Shown one piece after another: positions 1 through 7,886 of a stretch of 21,666 nucleotides of DNA. Numbering within the stretch: the stretch's first letter is position 1; every line of letters starts with the position of its first letter. The DNA is from a virus: positions 1 to 21,666 of the IMG/VR virus record IMGVR_UViG_3300017772_000164. The stretch is one strand, 5' to 3'. The notes beneath the pieces are model-generated. The model had not been told where the DNA came from, ran no database searches, and worked only from the letters and a program-made list of their open reading frames with translations. Both the position numbers and the translations under genes were made by a program.

Positions 1-1524
1 GCTGATAGAGTAGTTTATTTTATTGAGAATTTTGTTAAGCATTCTAAAGGAGAATATGGGGGTAAGAATTTTATTCTTGAATCTTGGCAAAAGAAAATAG
101 TAAGAGATATTTTTGGATGGAAGAATAGGGTAAATAATACTAGAAGATTTAGGACTGCTTACTTATCCTTTCCTAGAAAGAATGGTAAATCTACTCTTAT
201 ATCTGCTCTCAGTCTCTATATGTTATTTGGAGATAAAGAGCCTTCTGCTGAATGCTACTTAGCAGCTGGAGATAGACAACAAGCAAACATAGTTTTTTCT
301 CAAGCTTCTTCAATGGTTAAGATGGATAAAAATCTTAGCTCAAATTTAAAGGTTTATAGAAATTCAATAACACACGAAAAGAGTTCAAGCTTCTTAAAAA
401 CTATTTCTTCAGATGCTGCTACTTCCTTTGGTTATAACGCAAGCTTCATTTGTATGGATGAATTTTTTGTCCAGCGAGATGATTCTTTATGGAATGCTTT
501 AACTACTTCTGTAGCTTCAAGATTAGCTCCTTTGACTATTGCTATTACTACTGCTGGATATAATAAGAATTCTATTTGCTATCGAGTTAGAGAATATGGA
601 GAAAAAGTATTGGCTGGAATAATAGATGATCCAACTTTTTATTTTTGTGAATTTGCTACTCCTTTAGAAGATGATTGGACTACTGAAGAATCTTGGAGAA
701 AAGCTAATCCTGGATTAGATAGTGGAATAGTTAAAATAGATTATTTAAGAAATGAATGTGAGAAGGCTCAAAGAATGCCTTCAGCAGAAGCCAGCTTCAG
801 AATGCTGCATCTTAATCAATGGATGAGTTCAGAGCAAAAGTGGATAAGTGATAAGGATTGGATGAAGTGCAATATTGGACCAGTTAATATTAATGATTTT
901 AAAAATGTTCCTTGTTATGCTGGATTGGATTTAGCATCTATTCGAGATGTTACTGCTTTGGTTTTATTATTTGTAGAGGATGATAAATATACTGTTGTCC
1001 CTTATTTCTTTACTCCTAAAGAGAATGCTTTTATTAGAAGTAGAAGAGATGGAGTTGATTATATGGGCTGGGCTTCTGATGGCTTTATGGAACTTACTCC
1101 AGGAGATGTAACAGATTATGATTTTGTTCAAGCTAAGATAATGGAGATTGCAGAAATAGTAGATTTAAAATGCGTAAATTATGATAGATGGAATGCCAGC
1201 CAATTAGTGATTTCGTGTGTTAATGAAGGAATTCCTATGAATCCTTATGGGCAAGGATTTTTATCTATGAGCCAGCCAACAAAACACTTAGAAAAAATTG
1301 TTTTAAACAAAGAACTTAATCACGGAGGGAATCCTATTTTAAGATGGATGGTAAGTAATTTAAGAATGAAAGTAGATGCTTCAGATAATATTAAGCCAGA
1401 TAAATCAAAATCTACTGAGAAGATTGATGGAGTAGTAGCTTTAATAATGGCAATTGGTGCTAGTATGAATGCAGATTTTGAAGATGATTCTTCTTATAAT
1501 GATAGAGGATTAACTTTCTTATAA
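1..1524 (+). CDS. terL: Terminase large subunit (5' partial)
   Basis: ATPase-nuclease motor that cuts concatemeric phage DNA and pumps it into the prohead through the portal. The frame is open from the first base of the window, so the true start lies upstream; 507 residues are visible and perhaps 30-60 are missing. Residues 58-65 (PRKNGKST) form the Walker A loop typical of the HK97-like Terminase_1 family. FICMDEFF near residues 149-156 is Walker B with the catalytic Glu. The C-terminal RNase H-like nuclease shows the expected acidic residues: GLDLAS (D310), NYDRWN (D395) and KIDGVVAL (D476). The first internal ATG is at 220, but starting there would delete Walker A. The portal gene follows after a 54-bp gap. 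The small terminase subunit must lie to the left. The call is secure from motifs and gene order. Confidence 0.96.
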   Translation, partial: ADRVVYFIENFVKHSKGEYGGKNFILESWQKKIVRDIFGWKNRVNNTRRFRTAYLSFPRKNGKSTLISALSLYMLFGDKEPSAECYLAAGDRQQANIVFSQASSMVKMDKNLSSNLKVYRNSITHEKSSSFLKTISSDAATSFGYNASFICMDEFFVQRDDSLWNALTTSVASRLAPLTIAITTAGYNKNSICYRVREYGEKVLAGIIDDPTFYFCEFATPLEDDWTTEESWRKANPGLDSGIVKIDYLRNECEKAQRMPSAEASFRMLHLNQWMSSEQKWISDKDWMKCNIGPVNINDFKNVPCYAGLDLASIRDVTALVLLFVEDDKYTVVPYFFTPKENAFIRSRRDGVDYMGWASDGFMELTPGDVTDYDFVQAKIMEIAEIVDLKCVNYDRWNASQLVISCVNEGIPMNPYGQGFLSMSQPTKHLEKIVLNKELNHGGNPILRWMVSNLRMKVDASDNIKPDKSKSTEKIDGVVALIMAIGASMNADFEDDSSYNDRGLTFL

Positions 1525-1530
1525 TTTGCT

Positions 1531-1561
1531 TTTAACTTTATACCTACTTATATTATATTTG
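1531..1561 (+). promoter_or_regulatory. Candidate Bacteroidota-type promoter before the portal gene
   Basis: In the gap between terminase and portal, TATATTTG (1554-1561) matches the Bacteroidota -7 consensus TAnnTTTG. TTTA at 1531-1534 lies 19 bp upstream and differs at one base from the -33 consensus TTTG. A true TTTG also occurs at 1525-1528, but its 25-bp spacing is too long. Transcription would begin about 10 nt upstream of the portal ATG. The match is partial and the region is very AT-rich, so chance is a real alternative. Confidence 0.4.
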
Positions 1562-1578
1562 TAAAATAAAGATAACCT

Positions 1579-2766
1579 ATGGGATTATTAGATTTCTTCA
1601 AATCAGAAAAGCGAAGCCATAATTCTTCAACTGTTATGCAGTCAAGCTATGGAATTCAAGCTAATTCTGGTGTAGCAGTAGATGAAAATTCTGCTTTAAA
1701 TTTCTCAGCAGTCTGGGCTTGTGTTAGGGTTATTTCTGAAGCAGTTGCTAGTTTACCAATTGGAGTATTTAAAGAAGATGAAAATGGAAATAGAGGAGTA
1801 GATAAATCTTCTCCAATATATTCTCTTTTAGCTTATGAGCCTAATTCATATATGACCTCTTTTATTTGGAGAGAATGTCTAATGAATAATCTTCTTATTC
1901 ACGGAAATAGTTATTTTCTAATTAAAAGAGATTCTTCTTTAAGGCCTATAGAATTATGTTATTTAAATCCAGAAGATGTTAACCCGGTTAAGGTTGATGA
2001 TGTTATTTATTATAATGTAGAAGAATATGATTCTCCGATTCCTCAATATGATATGCTTCACTTTGTTGGAATGGGTTATGATGGTATTAAAGGAAAATCA
2101 GTTTTAAGAGTTCACGCGGATACTATAGGATTATCTCTTGGAGCTAATGTTACTGCAACTTCTTACTTTGGAAATTCTACTCAAGTAGCTGGAGTATTAA
2201 AGCATCCAGGAAAATTAAGTGAAGAAGCAGCTTCAAGATTAAAAGCTAGTTGGAATAATAATTATAGTGGTCCTTATAATTCGAATAGGACTGCAATTTT
2301 AGAAGAGGGTTTAGATTTTAAAGCTATTTCTATTCCAGCTTCAGATAGACAATTATTAGATTCTAGACTTTTTCAAGTTCAAGAAATTGCTAGAATCTTT
2401 CGTGTTCCTCCTCATCTTATAGGAGATTTATCAAAAGCTAGTTACAATTCAATGGAGCAATTATCTATTGAATTTGTTAGAACTACATTAAGACCTTATC
2501 TAGTTAATATAGAAAGTGAGTTGAATCGCAAATTATTTCGAGAATCTGAAAGAGGGACTTACTATACAAAGATGTCAGTCGAAGGTTTACTAAGAGGAGA
2601 TTCACAAGCTAGAGCAAACTTCTATAGAGAGATGCTTCAAACTGGAGTATTCTCTATTAATGAAGTTAGAAGATTTGAAGATATGAATCCTATAGAAAAT
2701 GGGGATGAGCATCTTGTTCCATTAAATTTCCAGCCACTAAATAATATTAATTTAGATAGTGAATAG
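1579..2766 (+). CDS. Portal protein (HK97 family)
   Basis: Forms the dodecameric ring at one capsid vertex through which DNA enters and leaves, and to which the terminase and head-tail connectors bind. The 395-aa protein has the Phage_portal layout of HK97-type phages: a conserved N-terminal stretch around residues 40-65 (NFSAVWACVRVISEAVASLP), then a long alpha/beta clip and stem region, with RIFRVPPHLIGDLSKASYNS near residues 270-290. Length is typical of the family. It sits directly after the large terminase and its 3' end overlaps the protease frame by 8 nt, the standard order. The ATG at 1579 has no Shine-Dalgarno but an A-rich leader, as is usual in Bacteroidota. Confidence 0.95.
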   Translation: MGLLDFFKSEKRSHNSSTVMQSSYGIQANSGVAVDENSALNFSAVWACVRVISEAVASLPIGVFKEDENGNRGVDKSSPIYSLLAYEPNSYMTSFIWRECLMNNLLIHGNSYFLIKRDSSLRPIELCYLNPEDVNPVKVDDVIYYNVEEYDSPIPQYDMLHFVGMGYDGIKGKSVLRVHADTIGLSLGANVTATSYFGNSTQVAGVLKHPGKLSEEAASRLKASWNNNYSGPYNSNRTAILEEGLDFKAISIPASDRQLLDSRLFQVQEIARIFRVPPHLIGDLSKASYNSMEQLSIEFVRTTLRPYLVNIESELNRKLFRESERGTYYTKMSVEGLLRGDSQARANFYREMLQTGVFSINEVRRFEDMNPIENGDEHLVPLNFQPLNNINLDSE

Positions 2767-3931
2767 TAGGGATATAAATACTAAGCCTACTCAAGAAATG
2801 GCTAATGAAGCTGAACAAGCTTTAGAATGGAGAGCAGAGTTCGGAAGAGGGGGAACAGATATAGGAGTTGCAAGAGCAAGAGATTTAAAGAATAGAGTTA
2901 ATCTTTCTATTGATACTATAAAGAGAATGTTCTCTTATTTTAGTAGGCACGAAATTGACAAAGAAGCAGAAGGATTTAGGCCTGGAGAAGATGGTTATCC
3001 TAGTGCTGGAAGAATTGCTTGGGGATTGTGGGGAGGTGATCCTGGATTTAGTTGGACTAAAAGAAAAATAAAAGAAATAGAAAATGAAGAAAATTCTATT
3101 AATATAAAAGATATGGAAAATAAAAAATCAAAAAGGCATATTGAAAAAATTGAAGAAACTGATGAATCAATTATAATTCACTTTGCAAAAGGTCACGATG
3201 AAGAAATGAATGATGTTATTTCTACAGAAGATGAAGTTGAAGAAGTGGTTGAAGAAGAGGTTGAAGATTCTCCTAATGTCGAACTTTATCAAAGAAGCAT
3301 ATCTAACAAAGAAACTAGATATTTAAATATTCAAAATTTAGAAGTTAGAGCTGAAGGTGATGAAACTATTGTAGAAGGCTATGCTAGTATCTTTGATTCT
3401 GAAAGTAATGATTTAGGTGGCTTTGTTGAATATATTGGAAGAAATGCTTTTGATGGAAGAACTGAAGATGATGTTAGATTTTTACTAAATCACGACCCTA
3501 ATTATATTTATGGTAGAACTACTGCTAATACTTTATCTTTATCTATAGATGAAAGAGGTTTAAGATATTCTGTTAATTTACCTAATACACAAGCTGGAAG
3601 AGATTTAGCAGTAAGTTTAAAAAGAGGAGATATAACTCAAAGCTCTTTTGCTTTTAGAATTGAAGATGATTCTTGGGAAGAAAAAGAAGGAAGAGTTGTT
3701 AGAACTATTAATAAAGTATCTCAATTATTTGATGTATCAGCAGTAGTCTATCCAGCTTATGAAGAAGCAACTGTTGGCCTAAGGTCTATGGAAGAATGGA
3801 AAGAAAAAAGAACAAAAGAAAAACTAGAGGAAAATCTTGAAAAAGAACTTCTAGAAAATAAGAAGGAAGAGCTAGACCTTCATAAAAGAAATCTAGCTGA
3901 ATTGAGATTGAAAATCAAAATCAATAATTAA
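2759..3931 (+). CDS. Prohead protease with an extra N-terminal domain
   Basis: The C-terminal half (about residues 185-345) is an HK97-type (U35) prohead maturation protease. This class cleaves the delta domain of the capsid protein inside the prohead. Motifs: EGYASIFDSES, then FLLNHDPN with the likely catalytic His245, then GDITQSSFAFR with the likely catalytic Ser near 295-296, and VSAVVYPAYEEATV near the end. Residues 8-105 form a separate domain (KPTQEMANEAEQALEWRAEF, RGGTDIGVARARDL, GYPSAGRIAWGLWGGDPG) that I recognise from other phage structural cassettes but whose role I cannot name. An acidic linker (about 145-172) separates the two and a charged, probably coiled-coil tail (345-390) follows. 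The start is GTG at 2759, overlapping the portal stop by 8 nt; an ATG at 3113 could start a protease-only form. Confidence 0.9.
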   Translation: MNSRDINTKPTQEMANEAEQALEWRAEFGRGGTDIGVARARDLKNRVNLSIDTIKRMFSYFSRHEIDKEAEGFRPGEDGYPSAGRIAWGLWGGDPGFSWTKRKIKEIENEENSINIKDMENKKSKRHIEKIEETDESIIIHFAKGHDEEMNDVISTEDEVEEVVEEEVEDSPNVELYQRSISNKETRYLNIQNLEVRAEGDETIVEGYASIFDSESNDLGGFVEYIGRNAFDGRTEDDVRFLLNHDPNYIYGRTTANTLSLSIDERGLRYSVNLPNTQAGRDLAVSLKRGDITQSSFAFRIEDDSWEEKEGRVVRTINKVSQLFDVSAVVYPAYEEATVGLRSMEEWKEKRTKEKLEENLEKELLENKKEELDLHKRNLAELRLKIKINN

Positions 3932-3948
3932 TAATTAAATAACTGAAA

Positions 3949-5184
3949 ATGAAAAATTCTAAATCTTATTTAGAGAGTCGTTCTGAAGTTGTTGAATCTA
4001 TGGAAAATCTTGTAAATCTTGCGAAAAGCGAGGAAAGAGATTTAACTTCAGATGAGCAAACTAAGTTCGATGATTTGAATTTAAAAGCAGATGGCTATTC
4101 TGCTGATGCTAAAAGAGCTGCAAAGTTTGAAGCATTACAACAAGAAAAAGTAAAATCTACTCCTTTATCTGCTGAAGAAACTGATGCTAGAAGAAGCTGG
4201 TCTTTATTTAAGGCAGTTAACGAGATTCGTAATGGTGGAAGCCTTACTGGATTAGAAGCTGAACTTCATCAAGAAGCTGAAAAAGAAGCTAGAAAAGGAA
4301 TGCAAGGTATTGGAATGCCATCTTGGATGACTGAAAAGAGAGCAATTGACCAAACTAATTCTGCTATCCAGCCTACTTCTGTAGGAGCATATATTGACTC
4401 TTTACAAGCTGCTGGCTTATGGAATAGAGTTGGTGTTCAAAATCTAGGAACTGTTGCTGCTGATACTGTTCTTCCTATTGCTGGTGGCTCTACTGTAGCT
4501 TGGCAAACAGAAGTAGGTGCTGCTGCTGATGGTGGTGCTGACTTTGGAAAAGTAACTCTTTCTCCAAAAAGATTAACTGGATATGCTAACTTGTCTAATG
4601 TAATCTTAGCTCAAAATGGACCAGCTGCTGAAGCTTCTGTAATGAATGACTTAGGTCGTAATATGTCAACTCAGATAGATGCTGCTATGTTTGCTTCTGC
4701 TAATGTTGCTAATGCTCCTGGTTGTATTGTTGGAACTGCTGGAACTTTGACTTTTACTGAGTCTGCTGCTGGTGGTGCTGCTGGTGCTGCTTCTGATATG
4801 TTAGAAGCAATTCAAACTATTGCTAATAATCACGGATTAGATGGAAATTTAGCTTTTGTAAATAACTGGGCTTTATACTCTAATATCAAAGCTGCTTCTG
4901 AAGTTGCTAATGTTAGTCCTTTATATATGGATGATAAATTAGCTGGCTATCCTGGTTACTTTACTAATGCTACTGCTACTGCTGGTGGTCCTCCTATCAC
5001 TTCTGCTGATGGTTTATTTGGAGACTTTAGCCGTGTATTCTTTGCGACCTTTGGCCCAAGTAACATTATGGTTGATCCTTACTCTAGAGCAACTAATAAT
5101 GAAGTTAGATTAGTAATGAATAATCACTTTGACTTTGGTGTAGCTTCTGGTGCATCTTTCGTTAAATATACTACTGTACTTTAA
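3949..5184 (+). CDS. Major capsid protein, HK97 fold
   Basis: Main shell subunit of the icosahedral head. The 411-aa length and layout fit the Phage_capsid (HK97 gp5) family. Residues 1-100 are charged and helical and look like the delta (scaffolding) domain that the upstream protease removes; no separate scaffold gene is present. From about residue 135 (SAIQPTSVGAYIDSLQAAGL) the mature fold begins, with N-arm, E-loop (WQTEVGAAADGGADFGKVTL) and A and P domains, ending FDFGVASGASFVKYTTVL. It is rich in Ala and Gly and uses more GCT and GGT codons than its neighbours, as expected of a highly expressed gene. The leader is A/T-rich and the gene is closed by the hairpin at 5202-5235. The exact cleavage point cannot be fixed by reading. 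Confidence 0.95.
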   Translation: MKNSKSYLESRSEVVESMENLVNLAKSEERDLTSDEQTKFDDLNLKADGYSADAKRAAKFEALQQEKVKSTPLSAEETDARRSWSLFKAVNEIRNGGSLTGLEAELHQEAEKEARKGMQGIGMPSWMTEKRAIDQTNSAIQPTSVGAYIDSLQAAGLWNRVGVQNLGTVAADTVLPIAGGSTVAWQTEVGAAADGGADFGKVTLSPKRLTGYANLSNVILAQNGPAAEASVMNDLGRNMSTQIDAAMFASANVANAPGCIVGTAGTLTFTESAAGGAAGAASDMLEAIQTIANNHGLDGNLAFVNNWALYSNIKAASEVANVSPLYMDDKLAGYPGYFTNATATAGGPPITSADGLFGDFSRVFFATFGPSNIMVDPYSRATNNEVRLVMNNHFDFGVASGASFVKYTTVL

Positions 5185-5201
5185 TAGTAGTCTTTAATTT
5201 T

Positions 5202-5235
5202 AAAAGGGAGTTGGGGAAACTCACTCCCTTTTTTT
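5202..5235 (+). terminator. Intrinsic terminator after the capsid gene
   Basis: The arm AAAAGGGAGT (5202-5211) is fully complementary to ACTCCCTTTT (5223-5232), with an 11-nt loop, and T residues run to 5235. An alternative inner stem GAGTT/AACTC can form in the loop. It lies 18 nt after the capsid stop and before the connector genes, so it probably gives partial termination and a surplus of capsid mRNA. Confidence 0.85.
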
Positions 5236-5247
5236 ATAAAAAAAAAT

Positions 5248-5883
5248 ATGATTAATAACTTTATACATTCTCACAAGCTGGTAAATTATGGCTCTTTAAG
5301 AGAGAGAGCTAATAATTCTATTACTGAATTAGTTTCTTTAGCTGAAGCAAAAGAACATTTAAGAATAGATTCTAGCTTTACTAATGATGATACTTATATA
5401 ACTACTTTAATATCAGTATCTAGAGCTATATGTGAAAGTTATGTAGGATTTACTTTAGCTACTAATACTGCTTTAGAATATCATATGGATAAATTTCCAG
5501 ATAATGAAGTGATATATCTTTACGGAGTTTATAAGCCTGGAAATTTTGTAATAAATTATTATGATAATAATGATTCTCTTCAAGTTTTATCTAATACTTT
5601 ATATAATGTAGATACTAGCTCTATTCCAACTAGAGTATTTTTAAAAGAAAATAATAGCTTTCCTTCTACTTCTGATAGCATTCCTTCAGCTATTAAAATA
5701 GATTTAGCTGCTGGACCTACTGTAGCTCAAGAATTGCCTAGACCAATTTATCAAGCAATACTTTTAACTATTGGCCATCTTTACGAAAATAGACAAAATG
5801 TAATAGTAGGAGGTGGCAAGCCTTATGATGTTCCTCAAACTGCTGAACATTTAATGAATCCTTATAGAGTAGTAGTTATATAA
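5248..5883 (+). CDS. Head-tail connector (gp6-like adaptor)
   Basis: Likely adaptor ring that docks on the portal after packaging. Residues about 25-65 (ELVSLAEAKEHLRIDSSFTN, DDTYITTLISVSRAICESYV) carry the signature start of the gp6-like/QLRG family of connector proteins: an LaeAKeHLRI helix followed by a dnyI..lI..A...ce.y helix. The C-terminus (PIYQAILLTIGHLYENRQNV) matches the helical end of this fold. At 211 aa it is within the family range, with a short extra N-terminus. It is the first gene after the capsid terminator and overlaps the next by 1 nt (TAATG). Position and motif agree, so the family call is strong. Confidence 0.88.
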   Translation: MINNFIHSHKLVNYGSLRERANNSITELVSLAEAKEHLRIDSSFTNDDTYITTLISVSRAICESYVGFTLATNTALEYHMDKFPDNEVIYLYGVYKPGNFVINYYDNNDSLQVLSNTLYNVDTSSIPTRVFLKENNSFPSTSDSIPSAIKIDLAAGPTVAQELPRPIYQAILLTIGHLYENRQNVIVGGGKPYDVPQTAEHLMNPYRVVVI

Positions 5884-6230
5884 TGAATATAGGAAGATTA
5901 GATAGACTAGTAGGGATTTATAGTAGAGCTATAAGTCAAAATGAATTTGGTGCTTATGATGTGAATGAATCAGCTCCTACTTTTCTAGATAATGCTTGGG
6001 TTAAAAAAATACCTAAGAAATCAGATATTGTAGAGCAAGGAGGAAGCATTATGATTAATCAAAATTCTTTTGAATTTGTTGCTAGATATAATGAAACTTT
6101 ATGGAAGCCAGGCTATTATTTCCAGATAGCTCAATCAAATGAAAAATATTGGATTAGAGGAGTTGAAGAAATAGGAAGAAAAGAAGGAATGAGAATCTTT
6201 GCAGAATATGAAAAATCAAGAAGTATATAA
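5883..6230 (+). CDS. Head closure / head-tail joining protein
   Basis: The 115-aa protein fits the SPP1 gp16-like head closure family (Phage_H_T_join). Family features seen here are the opening IGRLDRLVGIYSRAISQNEFG, the AWVKKIPKKSDIVEQGG strand, the FEFVARYNETLWKPGYYFQI core and the terminal YWIRGVEEIGRKEGMRIFAE strand. Such proteins form the stopper under the adaptor ring that holds DNA in and accepts the tail. Start and stop overlap both neighbours by a single base, indicating translational coupling. Gene order (adaptor, closure, gp10-like, tail terminator) is the canonical one. Confidence 0.88.
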   Translation: MNIGRLDRLVGIYSRAISQNEFGAYDVNESAPTFLDNAWVKKIPKKSDIVEQGGSIMINQNSFEFVARYNETLWKPGYYFQIAQSNEKYWIRGVEEIGRKEGMRIFAEYEKSRSI

Positions 6231-6781
6231 TGGCTAGAGAAGGAGATTTTTATTTGGATCAAAAAACATTAAAAGATGTTATAAATAGTTTAGAAAAAGT
6301 ATTTCCTAAAACTTCTAAACAGAATACTGCTATAGCTAATGGAATGAAAAAAGCAGCAGCTCCTTTAAAGACTGGATTAAAAAATGCAATAGGTACTCAA
6401 GCTAAAGATAGTGGTAGATTAAAAAAATCTATCAATCTTTTTAGAAGCAGAAGGTTAGATGATAATGGAAGGCCTTCTATTTTTGTAGGTCCAAAAGTAA
6501 ATCCTCCTACTAAGTTTAAAAATAAAAAGGGACAGAATAAAGCTCAAAGGGAGCAGAATCAAAAAGATAGAGAAGCTTGGGCAAAGAAGCAAAGTGGATA
6601 TTATTTCTACTATTTAGAATATGGATTTAAGCCATTTAATAGAGGAAATATGAAGCCTGGATTGGGATTACTTCCTAAAGTAGCTTCAGCTTATGGAGGT
6701 CAAGTTATGAATCAGCTTTATAATAAGATTTTTGCAGAGATAAAAAAGGGAGCAGATAAACAAGGAATAAATATAGGATAA
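6230..6781 (+). CDS. HK97 gp10-like head-tail / tail completion protein
   Basis: The 183-aa basic protein shows the gp10-like pattern: an N-terminal helix with LKDVINSLEKVFPKTSKQNT, then MKKAAAPLKTGLKNAI, SGRLKKSINLFRSRR and a strand FVGPKV, a very basic loop (KFKNKKGQNKAQREQNQKD), and the conserved aromatic stretch YYFYYLEYGF followed by PGLGLLPKVASAYG. In HK97-like phages this protein acts at the head-tail joint. It lies between the closure and tail terminator genes with 1-nt overlaps on both sides. The long Lys/Gln insert is unremarkable in this family. Confidence 0.85.
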   Translation: MAREGDFYLDQKTLKDVINSLEKVFPKTSKQNTAIANGMKKAAAPLKTGLKNAIGTQAKDSGRLKKSINLFRSRRLDDNGRPSIFVGPKVNPPTKFKNKKGQNKAQREQNQKDREAWAKKQSGYYFYYLEYGFKPFNRGNMKPGLGLLPKVASAYGGQVMNQLYNKIFAEIKKGADKQGINIG

Positions 6782-7218
6782 TGGCAACTTGGGGAAACAT
6801 AGGAGCAGCAATATATTCTCTACTTAATACTGGAGATACTCTTGCTATTTATGGAGGTAGAATTGTACCTAATAAAGCAAGATTTAATACTACTACTTAT
6901 CCTATTATAGTTTATACTATAACGGATACAGAGCCTACTAATACAAAAGGAGCTAATGGAGATTCTAAATTAGATGTTTTACAAGTTCAAATAGCTATAT
7001 TCCATAAAGATTATTCTGATTTAATAGATGGGCAAGATAAAGTAAGAGCTGCTTTAGATTATGTAACTCCAGGAAATTATCCTTCAACTGGAAGTAATAA
7101 GGTAAAGCTTCAATCTTGCTCTTTTCAAGATATGCGACAAGATTTTATAGAAGATTTTGATGAGCAAGGTCTTTATGTTAGTTATATGAATTATCAATTT
7201 AGACAACAAAGGGGTTAA
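6781..7218 (+). CDS. Tail terminator / completion protein (DUF3168-like)
   Basis: The 145-aa protein fits the DUF3168/gp17-type tail completion family, which caps the tail tube end that joins the head. Seen in the sequence: an N-terminal helix (GAAIYSLLNTGDTLAIYGGR), the phrase IVPNKARFNTTTYPIIVYTI where family members have P.....PYivy, then VLQVQIAIFHKDYSDLIDGQ and a helix DKVRAALDYV, ending in the QGLYVSYMNYQFRQ strand. Its position after the gp10-like gene and before the tail tube supports the call. It overlaps the upstream stop by 1 nt. Confidence 0.82.
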   Translation: MATWGNIGAAIYSLLNTGDTLAIYGGRIVPNKARFNTTTYPIIVYTITDTEPTNTKGANGDSKLDVLQVQIAIFHKDYSDLIDGQDKVRAALDYVTPGNYPSTGSNKVKLQSCSFQDMRQDFIEDFDEQGLYVSYMNYQFRQQRG

Positions 7219-7234
7219 CTTTAAAAAATTTATT

Positions 7235-7405
7235 ATGAAAATAGAATTAAAAAAAGATTGGAAAAGAAAAGGACTAAAAACTGTTCCTTCTGGCACGATT
7301 ATTAACATAGACCAAGAACTATTTGAAAAGCTTGAAAAGAAAGGATTATTTACTCAAAAAGAAAAAGTAAAAAAATCTGATAATAAAATTAATATTAATA
7401 TCTAA
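7235..7405 (+). CDS. Small basic protein in the tail cassette
   Basis: A 56-aa frame beginning at the ATG at 7235 after an A/T-rich leader and ending at TAA 7403-7405, filling the gap between the tail terminator and tail tube genes. It begins MKIELKKDWKRKGLKTVPSG and contains SGTIINIDQELFEKLEKKGL, a pattern (G-T-I-I-x-I-D-x-x-x-x-x-x-L-x-x-K-G) also seen in short proteins of many tailed phages near head-tail genes. The C-terminus is Lys/Asn-rich. Function unknown. The short internal match and perfect fit in the gap make a real gene likely. Confidence 0.7.
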   Translation: MKIELKKDWKRKGLKTVPSGTIINIDQELFEKLEKKGLFTQKEKVKKSDNKININI

Positions 7406-7415
7406 TTAGAAAAAA

Positions 7416-7817
7416 ATGGCTACAACTGGAATTATTAATGGTACTGACTTACTAGTTTTCATAGGTGGTACTGCGATTACACATTCTACTTCTGCTTCTA
7501 TTTCTTTCTCTATGGAAACTAGAGATGCGTCTACAAAAGACTCAGCTGGTTACAGAGAGATTTTAGAAGGACAAAGAAGTTATACTATAGAATGTGAAGG
7601 AATGACTGCTTTAGATGCAGCTAACGGATTTGAAGAGCTTTTTGCTGCTTGGGTGGCTAGAACTGTTTTAACTGTTAAATTTGGAACTTCTGATGCTTCT
7701 GACCAATTTTATCAAGGAACTGGATACCTTACTTCTTTAAGTATGGATTCTGGAGTAGAAGATTCTTCTACTTTTTCTGCTTCTTTTGAAATGACTGGAA
7801 CTGTTACAACTTCCTAA
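7416..7817 (+). CDS. Major tail tube protein
   Basis: The 133-aa protein fits the TP901-1-like tail tube family (Phage_tail_2), whose hexamers stack to form the tube of non-contractile tails. Diagnostic stretches are NGTDLLVFIGGTAITHSTSA, the ETRDASTKDSAGYREILEG segment where family members carry TRD.tTKDS.G....l.G, and a closing strand STFSASFEMTGTV. It is Ser/Thr/Ala-rich and all-beta in character, with an abundant-gene codon pattern. It lies upstream of the tail chaperones and tape measure as expected. The hairpin at 7827-7865 follows directly. Confidence 0.92.
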   Translation: MATTGIINGTDLLVFIGGTAITHSTSASISFSMETRDASTKDSAGYREILEGQRSYTIECEGMTALDAANGFEELFAAWVARTVLTVKFGTSDASDQFYQGTGYLTSLSMDSGVEDSSTFSASFEMTGTVTTS

Positions 7818-7826
7818 ATTCTGTTG

Positions 7827-7865
7827 ATTGGGGTTGGACTTCGGTCCTTCTCCCTTTCAATTTTT
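7827..7865 (+). terminator. Hairpin with T tract after the tail tube gene
   Basis: GGAC-TTCG-GTCC (7836-7847) is a hairpin with the very stable TTCG tetraloop. GGG (7831-7833) can pair with CCC (7852-7854), and ATTG (7827-7830) with CAAT (7858-7861), across small internal loops. The T run at 7861-7865 follows. It lies 9 nt after the tail tube stop and 20 nt before the chaperone ATG, so a partial terminator or mRNA 3'-end stabiliser is likely. Confidence 0.7.
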
Positions 7866-7886
7866 ACTAATCAACAAAAATTTAAA

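Noticed and set aside
7084-7308. A 74-codon frame on the minus strand
   Set aside because: It overlaps the end of the tail terminator gene and the 56-aa small gene, both better supported on the + strand, and its product is low-complexity Ile/Leu/Phe-rich, as expected from antisense AT-rich DNA.
7824-7886. TTG at 7824 as the start of the tail chaperone
   Set aside because: It would put the first codons in the terminator hairpin and add a peptide unlike the family start; the ATG at 7887 with an A-rich leader opens on the conserved domain.
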